Below, piece by piece: positions 11,896-22,489 of a DNA stretch of 27,649 nt. The notes under the pieces are model-generated. The model did no database searches and had not been told where the DNA came from. It saw only the letters and a program-made list of their open reading frames with translations. Position 1 is the stretch's first letter, and every line of letters begins with the position of its first letter. The position numbers and the translations under genes were made by a program. Source of the DNA: Haplomitrium mnioides (taxonomy: Eukaryota; Marchantiophyta; Haplomitriopsida; Calobryales); the NCBI GenBank assembly GCA_049999725.1, contig JBNGIS010039114.1, positions 1 through 27,649 of the forward strand, in the 5' to 3' direction.

Positions 11896-11929
11896 GTTGG
11901 GTTGGGTTGGGTTGGGTTGGGTTGGGTTG
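11896..11929. repeat. (GTTGG)n pentanucleotide array
   Basis: Six perfect GTTGG units plus a partial one. The next 100 bases hold looser copies of the same theme. The unit differs from the plant telomere repeat TTTAGGG, so I treat it as a microsatellite. Confidence 0.9.
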
Positions 11930-12233
11930 TGAATGGAATCGCATTGAACGTTTGTCTGTTGACGGGAGGGTGGCTGATGGGATCTGAACTGACGGGAGGC
12001 ACTGGTGTTGAATTGAATTGGGTTGGTGCATGTCTACCCTTGCACATTTGTAACCTAACCCCAAACTCCAGGTAGATTCATATGGGACACCTTCAGCGGT
12101 ATACCCAATCTCTAATCCTACATTTATCTTGAAGACTTGTAGCATTCAGACATTGTAACCAAATCCCCAACCTATCACCTGCTCATGTGTAAACCTATCA
12201 CCAACTCATTTCGTTAACTTTTTTATATTGTAC

Positions 12234-13363
12234 ATGGAGAAAAGATGTGCACCAAGAAATCGTGGTACCTCCAAAAACTAGGGAGTCAATAAAGAACAAC
12301 TAGAATCCTTCGTTAGGATTGACTGGGTGGACGATGACATTAAAAGCCGTAACGCGTCGTATGAATACGACCATTCATGCTTTTCTCCCAGTTGCGAAGG
12401 CTTCGCACGTTTGCTCGAGGCTATGCTTGGAGGATTGTTGCAGGTGGGTCTAAACGGAGTGCAGTACACTAGAAGATCCACAGGCAAGTAAGCTATGAGG
12501 GGTTTTCCGGAGTGGACAAAGGCTGTTGCATCCAGCATGGTGGGCTATTTTTGGCAGCAGATTGAAGACATTCATCACTACTAGGGGAATGTTGCTTCCA
12601 AGTACAATGTTGGCTCGGTGTAGGGCAGAGATCAAGGCGATGGGCCTGCGGGGACAGCTGGACTAGCAATGGAGCTTCAGTCTTTAATAGGGCCGTATGA
12701 GAAGAATAAAGGGGAATTCTTGGACTTGGCGAGAGGTCCTCAATGGGGGCTGGGGTTGCTGGGGTTGAGTTGGAAGCTGAATCATTTTTCTCATGTGTAC
12801 TTATCTCTTGCGAAGGTTGGGAACTAACTAGGGAGAATTAGAAGGCGGTAGATGTGTCGAAGCACTTCCAAAAAGATGCCTTCAGTTCAACGAATAGCTG
12901 GCGGGTTTCGATCTGCTGCAAATGCAGCTGTTGCAGAATTGAGGCTTCTTGAGAGGAAAAGGCACTTTGGAGTACAAGTCAATCTTTGCTTCTCACGAGA
13001 AACGGTTGAGATTTTGAGTGGCCTTAAGAGTCCAGTAGACGCCAATACATTGTTTGGGGAGTTTGAACACCAACATGATTGCAAGTTGGTCCTTTCACAA
13101 GCTCTGTGATTGATCTTTCACAAGGAATTTCGGATTCTAATTGCTCAAAATTTGGAAATGCTCCTTACGATGAGGTTGGACTTCGCTAGGCTCTTACTAA
13201 ACTAGCAAATCTCGAGAAGATCACGAATAAGGAGGTGATAGAAGCTGGTAATTTAAGTAGAAGCACCAGACCAAAAATCCGGGCATCGGCTAGCAAGTGT
13301 GATAATTGCTGAATTCAGCGGCTATATGCTGCAAGAAATGTTGGTTGGGGACTGCAAATGTAA
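12234..13363 (+). pseudogene. Decayed protein-coding frame of unknown family
   Basis: One frame runs from ATG 12234 to TGA 13107, interrupted by six stops at 12279, 12489, 12582, 12621, 12825 and 12849, all TAA or TAG. Near 13080-13109 the protein-like frame shifts by two and continues to TAA 13361 with two more stops. The full span would encode about 375 residues. The fragments look protein-like, for example DHSCFSPSCEGFARLLEA and a basic, Ala/Leu-rich part near AVAELRLLERKRHFG. I recognise no domain. It could be a decayed host gene, a retroelement capsid-like gene or an integrated virus-like gene; none is shown. Every stop can be explained by a single C-to-T change, as expected of methylated decaying DNA. 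The last ~25 bases may belong to the next element, whose LTR could start at TGTTGG (13339). A chance frame is not excluded. Confidence 0.35.
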
Positions 13364-14843
13364 TGAGAAGACAGATACAAAAGCTTGAAAGAAAAGAACA
13401 AATACAATAAAAGCTACAAAATCGATAGAGAACAGACCTGATTTAAATAGAAAAATGAAGATATATTGACGAAGAATAGATTCTTCAAGAGGAATACAAT
13501 AAGCGAATCAAAAAGAACTACTATTTCTCGAACTTGAAAACATAGATCTGAAATCGACAATAGATTGCCATTCGACAAATTTGTTCGAAGAAAAATATAT
13601 CAACAAATCGACAAGCAAAGAAACTAATGAAGAAAGCTGATGGACAAATAGAACTAGAAGCAGAAATAAACCTGTTCACAGAAATTGAGAATCGAAAAAA
13701 AAAACAGAGAGCTGATTGATTTATCAAAAACAAAGAAGAACTGATCACCTGTTTGTAAATCGACGAGGAGTCAGGCAGCAAATTCACCTCAAAGAAAACA
13801 CTCGAAGAAATCTGCCGAAGAGAGATCGCAAAATACCTATTCGAAAGAAACAGAACAACTAGACAAAGAACATCAGATAGAATAGAATGATCATACAAAC
13901 CCTAAGTCGACGAAGCACATCATATTCAAGAGGAAATATGCACCATTATATAACAAAGACGAAGCATTCGATGCTAAAAACAAACGAGCAAACTTGAAAT
14001 GAACACATGTTTGCAAGTCAAAGAAGAAAACAGCTCGAAGAAGCTCTGTTGGTGAATAAATCAATGAAGTCAAAAATTTGCACAATCTTGCTTGAAAGAA
14101 AGAAGAACAACAGCAGATCGAAGAAAAAAAAAATCGCACAAAACAGAGATAGTAGCTCGAATGAAGCCCTAAACTCGACAAGAACACTCTAGTATAGCTA
14201 CTCGACAAAAACTTGGAGGTGTCAAGCACTAAAGAGATGTGGCTGAGTTCAATGGTCTAACAGTCATCACACATAGCATTCAACTTATTGAATTGCTTGA
14301 AGGTGAACAAAATACAACATTATCTGAAATTGCAAGAGAACAAGGTACCTTGCTGCAAAGAGTAATTGTAATCTATTGTTAGAGAAGATAACCCAAAATT
14401 GAAGAATGAGTGAACACAAAGAGCAACATAGCTCAAGAATACAAGTGAGCAGAGAAGGCTCATTAGCAATTGGCATTGCAAAGCACGGATCTGAAAATTG
14501 AAGACATACAATTGAAGAATCTTAAGAAACTACACATAATTCATAAGCATATTGCTGAATTGAGCTTTGCTGAAGATGCACATGAGATACAACACTTGCT
14601 GAGACACTCTAGAATTACAAATTGATGATTGGAAAATGCTGAATCAAGGTTGAATTGCAACAACAAACAAGTTTATACTCTGTCTATAGCAACTATATCA
14701 GGGATGAAACACATTTGAGCTATACTCAATACTGAAAATCAGAGATCAATTCAATTTTCAAAACAAAATTTCTCTATGATTCCAGTATTTGCTATTTCAC
14801 ATCTTGAACATTGAGTTGCTGATCTTTGAATTGTAATAGAACC
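13339..14843 (+). mobile_element. AT-rich LTR/leader region of the Copia element
   Basis: This gene-free stretch precedes the Copia gag. It is A-rich on the plus strand, with many loosely repeated GAAGAA, TCGACAA and AATTGAAGA motifs. A TG-type start (TGTTGG) is at 13339, a TATATAA box at 13947-13953, and a weak initiator-Met primer-site resemblance (TATATCAGGG) near 14693. These would fit an LTR of about 1.3 kb followed by a short leader, but the partner LTR is missing and no boundary is proven. Long open frames on the minus strand here are T-rich, giving Phe/Ser-rich translations, and are not genes. Confidence 0.4.
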
Positions 14844-15898
14844 ATGAAAAAGCTCAGCTTCAAGCCATTGACCATAAATGGAGAGAATTACCTCTCCTAG
14901 TCATTAGATGCTGCAGCTCACCTAGTCTCTAAAGGATTAGAGACAACTATCTTAACTGATGAAGAGATCACTACACAGCAGGAAGCACAGGCACTGGTTT
15001 TTCTGAGGCATCATCCTACTGATCCTCCAAAAAAATAGTATCTAAATGAAAGCAATCCCAAAACTCTGTGGGAACACCTAAAAGACAGGTTTGACCACAC
15101 AAAGACAATCCATTTGCCTAAGGCAACGCATGATTAGGTAAACCTCAGAGTCCAAGATTTCACTTCAATTTCCAAATACAACAGTGAACTCTTCAGGATT
15201 ACTTCACAACTCACCTTATGTGAGCAACCTGTTGATGATGAGGAGCAGATAGAGAAGACTCTATCTACATTTCATCTTACAAACACAATTCTGTCGGCAC
15301 AATATATAAACATGAGGTTCAAACGATATTCGGAGTTGATAGCTCATATGTTACTTGTTGAAAAACATCAAGAGCTGTTGTTGAAGAATTCTAAAATGAG
15401 ACCACCTAGCACATTGCCCATATCTCAACCTGCTGAAAATTATTATTCTTTACATGCAATTCATAGAGGCACTTCCAGCAGAAGAGCCAACTATACCAGT
15501 GGAAGACAAGTTTCCTGAAGGGGTAGATTTGTCATTTCAGATTGAGGACAAGCATTCAATAGGAAGGGCAAAGGCCAAACTACACGTGGTCGTCCTTATA
15601 CCAGAGGAAGCAGAGGCAGCAGACCTCCTATTGAGAACAGATCTACACTGAGTACAAGTTATACTCCTACAACGGTTATATGCTTCAGATGTGGAACACA
15701 AGGACACACTCAGAAGAAGTGTAGAATCCCTACATATTTGGTTTCCTTATATAACCAGAGTAAACAGAATGTTGTACAACTTGAGACTCATGGGATATTT
15801 TTGGAAAAGGAGGAGACCTTGAGTAATTACATTGAGAACGACATAGATCTAGCAGAAAACCATATGATCACGTACAGTTTTTTAAGTACTTCCTCTTA
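14844..15898 (+). pseudogene. Broken Copia gag (UBN2-type) with CCHC zinc knuckle
   Basis: A single frame from ATG 14844 encodes a nucleocapsid-type gag of a plant Ty1/Copia element, the protein that packages element RNA. Landmarks: LTINGENYLS near the start, the tract AQALVFLRHH, LWEHLKDRFDH, a YNSELFRI segment, KRYSELIAHMLLVEKHQELL, an Arg/Gly-rich tail, and a CCHC knuckle CFRCGTQGHTQKKC at 15681-15722. Five in-frame stops break it: three TAG where family members have Trp (G-to-A) and two TGA in the Arg/Gly-rich tail that fit Arg codons changed C-to-T. No frameshift is needed until about 15890. It cannot make a full-length protein. Confidence 0.85.
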
Positions 15899-15919
15899 AG
15901 AACACTTCCTCTTAAGAAC
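15888..15919 (+). repeat. Perfect 16-bp tandem duplication
   Basis: ACTTCCTCTTAAGAAC occurs twice without a gap (15888-15903, 15904-15919). It lies exactly where the gag frame ends and the protease frame takes over, so it is one of the frame-disrupting changes in the Copia element. Confidence 0.9.
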
Positions 15920-15925
15920 AGCTAA

Positions 15926-17107
15926 ACCTTCATTATTGATGGTAGAAGTACTCACACAATATTGAAATGCATCTCATACTTCTCACATATTACACCATCA
16001 AGTCGATGAATGGCGAAAATCATGGGAAGTAATCATATTGAAGAAGGATATGGACCTGCGAAGATTATTTTGCAGTATGGGACAGTCTTGAATATCAAAT
16101 CTGCTATATATGCACCTAGTGCTACTAGGAGTTTGATAAGCTTTAAAGACATACATTACAATAATTTCCATATTCATATTAACACTCGTAGAGATCAGGA
16201 AGTCTTACATATTTTGCAAAAGACTCTTGAGGGTATTAAATTGGATATTATGTCACACAAATACATACATTTCATACTGCTGCACCACAAATCGATCAAT
16301 TGGATTTGTGGCATAAACATTTGGGGCATCAGTACACCACCATGTTTCAAAATATAATGAAAGCAACATGCCACATTCTCACTAGCATTAGCCCTTGGTT
16401 GATTACACTACCATGCAGCGCATGTTCTCAAGGAAAATTGGTCCTTTGACCAGCAATATTCAAGACTATTACAAATACACCTAAATTCCTTGAACAAATA
16501 CATGCTGATATGTGTGGTCTTATAAACGCACCAAGTGAACCATTTTGATATTTTTTTGGTTATCATATACACTTCAATAAAGTGGTCACAAGTCTCTTTA
16601 CTTTCTACCCAAAATTTAGTCTTTCCTAGAATTTTGGCACATATTCTAAATTTGAAAGCTCAACTTCCAGATAACTCAATAAGAATTCTAAGAGTGGACA
16701 ATGCGCAAGAATTCACCTCTAAGACTTTTGATGACTTTTGTACGACTACAGGTATAGATATCCAATACTCGGTAGCACATGTCTATTTCCTAAATGGCAT
16801 TGCTGAACGAGTGATATGAAGCATACAAATGATTGCACAACCTATGTTAATGCAAACCAAATTGTCGGTTTCAGCTTGGGGTCATGCAATATTACATCTT
16901 GCATCATTTTTGAAACATTGGCCATCATCATTTAATTCCTTGGCTCCTCACCAGCTTGACTTCGGGACTACTCTCGATATAGTATCAGTGGTTGACCCAA
17001 GACACTCAATTCAATCTTTTTTCCAGGTTCTTTTCAGCAAGGAGGCAAAATTTTATATTGAAAGTCCACTTCTTCCTCACCAAATTGCTCACTTCTTAAA
17101 AATCTGA
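15926..17107 (+). pseudogene. Broken Copia pol: protease and integrase remnants, no reverse transcriptase
   Basis: The protease active-site region reads FIIDGRSTHT, where the family norm is IDSGAS-T/S-H, so the catalytic Asp survives but a residue is missing. The segment to 16357 matches the following part of Copia protease (YAPSATRSLISF). Near 16290 the frame changes to WHKHLGH...CSAC, the integrase zinc-binding region. Near 16540 it changes back for the integrase core. Catalytic residues remain readable: D at 16507, D at 16697 (RVDNAQEF) and E at 16805 (NGIAERV), with 35 residues between the last two, the DD35E spacing. Several stops interrupt it. After about 17000 the similarity fades. The RT and RNase H domains that follow integrase in Copia elements are absent before the next element begins. 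Confidence 0.82.
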
Positions 17108-17368
17108 TATCTCGACAACTAAATTTCGACTTCTGAAATGACTTTGGTTACTTCCCTCACAAACTAAGTTTCTCCTCGCGCCTCTTCCTTGAACAGCTAT
17201 GACAATTCATAGTTAACAACACCCAAAACAGTGATAAATCCTCTTTTCATAGCGTCGCCTGATGTCGTTTTCCAATAGGAAGTTGGAACGTTCCGTTGAC
17301 CTCTGACTTTCTAGATTCTTTGACCAATCACTTACGAAGACTTAGCTGACATCACCCGAAAAACTCTC
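17108..17368. other. Unassigned linker between the Copia remnant and the large LTR element
   Basis: All frames carry stops and I cannot align any to the Copia integrase C-terminus or RT. It may be decayed Copia sequence or the original flank. Its last five bases, CTCTC (17364-17368), are the candidate left copy of the target-site duplication of the element that follows; the right copy would lie outside the window. Confidence 0.4.
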
Positions 17369-19284
17369 TGTCAGCCCCGTGGTCGGAGCCTTAACTCTTT
17401 TCCGACACAATTTCCCCCGATTAAGGGCTGACTTAGTGTTTCGGAACCTTTTATGGGAGGGGCTTTGCGCCGAATGGACCCCAACTTCTGCTTACCATAC
17501 AGGAAAGACTGCACAACACTCCACAACACCCAAGCACAACACCTCCAATGCCCACAGATGTTGGTCACGCCCATTCTTCAAGCCTTAACCTCGAAATGTG
17601 CCACTTGGAAGACATGGGATGATGGGACAGAGCATCCGATTCTTGGCTGCAGTGGTCTCTTGGGAAGCCCTGGTTGATTCGTGGTTGCCTTGCGATCTTG
17701 GCCACTAGCCCACGATTGCCTCAACAACCCACCTGCTCATACACATCTATTTCCTCAAACCACCCACGAAAAGATTGTAATGTTGCTAAAACACTTTGTC
17801 TTATAATTCTGTAGTCCAGAACTGGACTCAATCACTTTGTTATACAAAAGGGAGCAAGTCCCAGTATTCAATTATCACAATAACAATGTGGTCAGTCCTG
17901 ACTCCCCCTGTCCATGGTGTCCTCAGGATTGGACAAATGAAATACAGGTCTACTAAACTAAGAATAACACAAAACTACAAACAGAACACAAATCTAAACA
18001 ACACACGTAAACAGGAAAAACACCGGTACTTGCACACTGCCCTGCTGACAATACAATCTTCTTCCACCTCTCAAGAACCGATCTTTTCTCTCAATCCTCC
18101 TTCAGCTCCCACCAGCCACTCTAGTTCTCCTCCACTCCTTCAGTCACCCACCCTCAGTCAGATAGTTTTTCAACTTCCCTCGTGAGAAGCCCTGAATTTG
18201 CTTCCTTAGGCTTGGAAGAGGATTTCTTTAACTTCCACCTCTGGAAGACAGTCCCCACGACTGCTGGCCACCACTCCACCTTGAGCCTTGACTGGATCTT
18301 CTATGCAACGCGCATGCACTAACACAGCCACTCCTCTCTTGACTCCATTTGAAAATTATGATTAGAAACGCCTCCAATCGCCCCTAGGATTGATGCTCCT
18401 GCACAGACGAAGCTGAGATGACCCCAAGACCCCCCTTGGCAACCTCCCACAAATTCAAGCCGACAAACTCCCTTCAAATTCACTTGGCGATCCACCTCCA
18501 AATGCTTGGTCCACCTGCAACGATGAGTCCACTGGATTGCCTGAGACTCTAAAGCCCCCACGCTCATCGATTCTCAGCGCCCCTCCAGTCCACCTCCACC
18601 CCCGTTGGTCTCCTTGTACGAGTCCACTCCCCACACGTGAATCTTAGCTGGAATCTCTCCTCTCTCCCTCGCTGCCTCTTCCTCTCAAGTTTGGTCTCCC
18701 ACTCTCAATTTTGCATGAACAACGACCCCCTCCATCTGGCAGCGATCCTAGCTATACCCCCTATGCAGTGCGCGTCCCCTTGCAATGAATTCTTGATCAA
18801 GATCAACCCGCTTCTCTTCGCTGGACTTTGGCAGTTTTTCTTGTTGACAACCGTTTCTTGAGAAGCTGACACCTGTCGGTCAGCCCACGTTTCACGAGTA
18901 TCAGCTGAATCCCCTAGGATCGGAAAAGGAAAGTCGTGGGGAAGGATCGTCTGCACCTTGTTTTCGCTTTGCAGTGCTCTTCCTTGCCAATTTTCGATCA
19001 GGAACCCCTTCGCTGCCGGTCATATTAGCAACCCTGTGGCAATCCTGATGCGATTCATGCAAAGTGTCTTGTTGAGCGCAGATCAGCAACTGAGTCAGAG
19101 AGATTTTTCTTGCAGGGAAATTCAAGGAAATGCATTTGGAAATGGATTCGCATGTGCTACCCGACGCATCCCGTGGGCTACTTCTCAATCGTCGTCGATT
19201 CTCCTCGCTATTGCCCTTGCGATCGTTCAAAGACCCCCCGCAAGCTGCCACACTTCCGCACGCGTTCGCTGACCCCCACAGGTC

Positions 19285-19495
19285 GCCACGTGTCCGCAGA
19301 TCCCTTTGGAACCCCGCCGTTGCTCCTCGAAAGCTTGTTGTCGTTCTTCGGAACCTCACCGTCACTCCTCGGGCTCCCGCAGGTCGCCACGTGTCCGCAA
19401 CTCCCTTCGGAACTCGTCGTCGCTCTTCCCAACTCCGTCGTCGCTCTTCGGAACTTGTCGTTGCTCTTCGGAACTCCACAGGTCACCACGTGTCC
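19285..19495 (-). promoter_or_regulatory. Cluster of three G-box/ABRE motifs in the LTR
   Basis: GCCACGTGTCC at 19285-19295 and 19386-19396 and ACCACGTGTCC at 19485-19495. On the element's sense strand they read GGACACGTGG(C/T), the form of the classical abscisic-acid response element bound by group A bZIP factors. Each sits in a degenerate ~100-bp repeat rich in CTCTTCGGAAC. ACGTCA variants follow at 19503-19508 and near 19628. Function as stress enhancers is inferred. Confidence 0.45.
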
Positions 19496-19498
19496 GCC

Positions 19499-19745
19499 CG
19501 CCACGTCATCCGATACTGCGCCATTCGACACCGCTCCACAAAGGGGTAGGTGGACCAACGCCTTGACCAGACTCCGAAGTTGACCTGCGCTGACTCTGAG
19601 AATCCCTCGAACCACCTCCGGTCGCCACGTCATCCGATACTGCGCCATCCGACGCCGCCCCTCAAAGGGGTAGGCAGACTGACGCATTGACCGGACTCCG
19701 AAGTTGACCCGCACTGACCCTCTTCTGCAAATGCCACATCATCCG
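19499..19745. repeat. Direct repeat with GCCACGTCATCCG core, two to three copies
   Basis: The sequence from GCCACGTCATCCGATACTGC through GTAGGTGGACCAACGCCTTG (19500-19560) recurs at 19623-19690 with GTAGGCAGACTGACGCATTG, and a shorter ATCATCCGCAAAAC copy lies near 19738. The same set is found in the right LTR at 25993-26245, so the duplication predates element insertion. Confidence 0.7.
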
Positions 19746-20420
19746 CAAAACAAATCCCTCAATGAGTAAGAACGGTACCTGTTGTTGCCATTTCGGCACC
19801 CGCTCGCATTAAGAACTGAGGCTCCTTTCGCTTAACTTTCCCTCTGCTTGATATAAGAACTATAGCGAGCTCCTTTTTGATCCCTTTCAAACTTTCAGTG
19901 TCGCCCCGTCGAACTTTCGTCCTCGCCAATGCCAGAACTGTGATCCGTTACCCCTTTGGCTGCTGGTTTCTTGCTTCTTCTTCTTGCCGGATTGTCGCTT
20001 CATCGTTGTTTCGCTACTCTTAGTCTTGTCCTGGCCGGATTGTCGATGGATCACCCTTTCAGCTGTTTGTTGCTGGCTTCTTTCTTTGGCCGGAACTTCG
20101 CTTGATCACCCTTTTGGCCCTCTTCGATCTTGCTCTGGCCGGACCCGTGATTTATCTCCATTCCGCCATTCCTTGATCTTGTTCTGGTCGGATCAGCGAC
20201 AGATCACCTTTTTGGCACCCTCCGCTCTTTGTCTGGTCAAACCTTCGATACATCGCCAATTCGCAATCCCCTTGTGATAAGAACAATGCGCGCCACAGAC
20301 TCTCGTCGAACTTTCCGATTTTACTCTATCAAACTTTTCCCCCTTTTCGCCGGATCAGCGACATATTATCATTTTGCCTCTCATTCCTTGGTCCCCGTTT
20401 GTGCTCCCCGTCGGATCCTC

Positions 20421-20520
20421 GTTAAGTGGGCTCCCCACGTTGGGTGGCTAATTGGAACCTAGTTAAGAGGGGCTCCCCACTTAGGGAGGCTGATCGGAAC
20501 CTGTTTAACCAGGGCTCCCT
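20421..20520. repeat. 41-bp tandem repeat, two and a half units, in the LTR
   Basis: Units start GTTAAG(T/A)GGG at 20421 and 20462 and GTTTAAC at 20503, a constant 41-bp spacing. Each has GCTCCCCAC and GG(A/T)GGCTGATCGGAAC parts. The equivalent array in the right LTR starts at 26901. Confidence 0.8.
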
Positions 20521-20650
20521 CATTTTTTGCTAAGGCCCGCAAACTCCCTAGGACTGCCACATGTCCCTAAATCCGTGAAGTGCGGTGGGGCTGCCACGTT
20601 TTCCCAGCTCCCCACGGAGTCTCTGAATCTGTAATTGTGATCTGTTGCCG

Positions 20651-20828
20651 CTTCGCCCTTCTCGCTTAGCCTCGCAGTTGCCTTAAGGAATCCTCCATGC
20701 CATCGTAATAGTGACAAGTCTTCTCTTCATCAGTCGTCGCTTCGCCCTTCCCGCTTAGCCTTTAAGAAATCCTCCATGCTGCCAGAATAGTGACAAGTCA
20801 CCTCTTCGTCTGGTCGCTGCTTCGTTTA
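20651..20828. repeat. 89-bp tandem repeat in the LTR, two units
   Basis: CTTCGCCCTTCTCGCTTAGCC at 20651 recurs with one change at 20740. Both are followed by AATCCTCCATG and then AATAGTGACAAGTC. The right LTR carries the same pair from about 27130. Confidence 0.8.
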
Positions 20829-20880
20829 TCCCTGTTTCGCCATCACTTCAGACTCGTCGGACCCCCCTTTGCGGATCCCT

Positions 20881-20962
20881 ATTAAGTAGAGAACCCACGT
20901 AAGGAGGTTGATCGGATCCTACTTAACTGGGGATCCCCATGTAGGTAGGTTGGATTCCGTCG
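20881..20962. repeat. Second block of the 41-bp repeat in the LTR
   Basis: ATTAAGTAGAG at 20881 and CTTAACTGGGG at 20922 are 41 bases apart and share the CCCCA(C/T)GTAGG and GGTTGATCGGATCC parts of the units at 20421. The right LTR has the same block from 27360. Confidence 0.75.
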
Positions 20963-21408
20963 AACTCTTCGGACTCGCAAGAGCTGCCACGTCCTCCGAC
21001 GGATTCCGTGAAGTGCGGGAGGGCTGCCACGTTTCCGCAGACCTCTTCGGACTCCTCGGAATTCTTCCTTCATGTTGATTTCTTCGCCTCGATTGCCCTC
21101 CTCTGATCTGATTGCATCATGTGGCTTCCGATTATGGAGCGCCTCGTTCTCTTCTCTCTTGGGCAACCCATCGCGGGGCCTCATCCTCCTTAAGTTCATT
21201 CGACTGCCTCCTCCTCACCTATCCTCGCCTATTGCATGATCCTTAGTTCTTCGTTTGTTGCCGATGGACAGGTCGTCGCAGCGCTGCGACCTCCGATCCA
21301 GTCGCGTGATGGCCATCTACACGCCTCTGACCAGACTCCCCCTCTCCTTCACCTCCCGTGGCTCTTCTTGTGACTTCCCCTTCACGTGATTCCTCCGCTT
21401 GAGTGATT

Positions 21409-21518
21409 CTAATCTCCCTCTGCTGATCTCCCTCTGTTGATTTCCCTCTAATGGTCTCCCTCTGCTGATTTCCCTCTAACGATCTCCTTCTGATGGTCTT
21501 CTTCTGCTGATTTCTCCT
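21409..21518. repeat. Pyrimidine-rich minisatellite near the LTR start
   Basis: Loose repeats of about 17-19 bases on the theme CTGATCTCCCTCTG. On the element's sense strand this is a purine-rich GAGGGAGA tract about 260-365 bp into the LTR (U3 side). The matching part of the right LTR is beyond the window. Confidence 0.75.
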
Positions 21519-21774
21519 TGAATCCTCTGCTCACCCTTGTCATGATCTCCCTCTGTCAAGAATTGCTACAAGCCCCTTTGATCCCCTTGCTAGCCTTCTT
21601 CCCTGACTCATCTGAATTCCACAGGGCTCCCCCTTGCATTTGCAGGATCCATGATATTCATTGGAGAAAGCACAAAAGAAAGGAAGAGAAGGGAAAGGGG
21701 AAAGAGTAGAGAGGTGCAGGATTGCCGCAACAACAATAAAACAATAAAATGTAGCAACTCACAGCAGGCTAACA

Positions 21775-22489
21775 TAAATTGATGGAATCAACCAGGCTAA
21801 GGAGCTCAGAATTTACAAAAAATGAAAAAACTCAGACACACCCGGCCGACATAACTCCCCTTTTAATTGTGCAGCGACCCCGCAAACACCCTCGTCCTTC
21901 TGGTCTTCTTGGCCTCCTTGTGGCCGCCACTCTGACTTCCCTTGTTGGGGGCCTTTAGTCGACCTGGTCACCAATGCCATGTACAAAACTCCACTCACCC
22001 AATAAAAGACTAAAAATGCCAGGCCAGCCAAACCAAAACTCCTACACTGTCATGAAGGCTAACTCTAGCATGGATCCCATATGAAAGATGAGTCAGCATA
22101 TTCTGGTTCAGGTTGGATGCCTGCCCAGATCTGCAGCTCTCTTGGCTGCCAACTTCTGTTCCTCTTCTTCAAGCCACTCTGCTGGCCTTCCAGGTGCCAC
22201 TTTGGGGGCAACACAAAAAATCCCCCAAAAGGTAACCCAACAAAACAAGAACAAACAACAACACTACACATGACTGGTGTGGGAACAAAACAAAACTGTA
22301 CAAGGGCTAGTGCTATTGGGCTGCCTTTCATATATTCCTCTGTGTTGAGCAAACTTTTGCACAGGCTCACGGTTAGCTCCCTTGGGGAGGTTGGCCACTG
22401 TCCACTTCCTCCACTAGCTGGTGTTGAGTTTCAACATCAGATGGTTGTTGGCCTTCGATGCTGCACCCATCTAACTCCGATAACCTCCA
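21775..22489 (-). other. Internal region between gag-like frame and 3' LTR, no recognised gene
   Basis: Two minus-strand open fragments in one frame (22370-22065 and 22031-21813) are separated by three stops. Each contains a hydrophobic stretch, for example LAGLAFLVFYWVSGVLYMAL near 22030-21970, followed by charged residues. No family is recognised, and no RT, protease or integrase motif is present. It may be a decayed small reading frame or untranslated element sequence. Confidence 0.35.

Larger units (their letters stand above)
17369..21774 (-). repeat. 3' LTR of the large element, about 4.4 kb
   Basis: It is collinear with 23840-27649: the offset is 6471 at the left end and 6479 at 21170/27649, so few indels occurred. 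The right end at 21774 is inferred from GGCTAACA, which mirrors TGTTAGCC at the other end; the matching end of the second copy is outside the window. Inside are several tandem repeat families, a cluster of GCCACGTGTCC motifs, and many short open frames that are not conserved between the two copies and so are not genes. No purine-rich tract is visible just outside 21774 on the element's sense strand. Confidence 0.82.

Noticed and set aside
11896-11929. Interstitial telomere repeat
   Set aside because: The unit is GTTGG, not TTTAGGG or a known plant telomere variant, and it is only about 34 bp long.
13521-14229. Minus-strand frames that look like membrane proteins (Phe/Leu/Ser-rich)
   Set aside because: They are translations of T-rich DNA opposite an A-rich leader, with no family similarity.
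18901-19479. 192-codon minus-strand open frame rich in Arg, Ser and Thr
   Set aside because: It lies inside the LTR repeat region. The aligned part of the other LTR does not keep the frame open, and the repeat unit explains the composition.
20421-20962. CRISPR-like array
   Set aside because: Units are contiguous tandem repeats without unique spacers and sit in a plant LTR.
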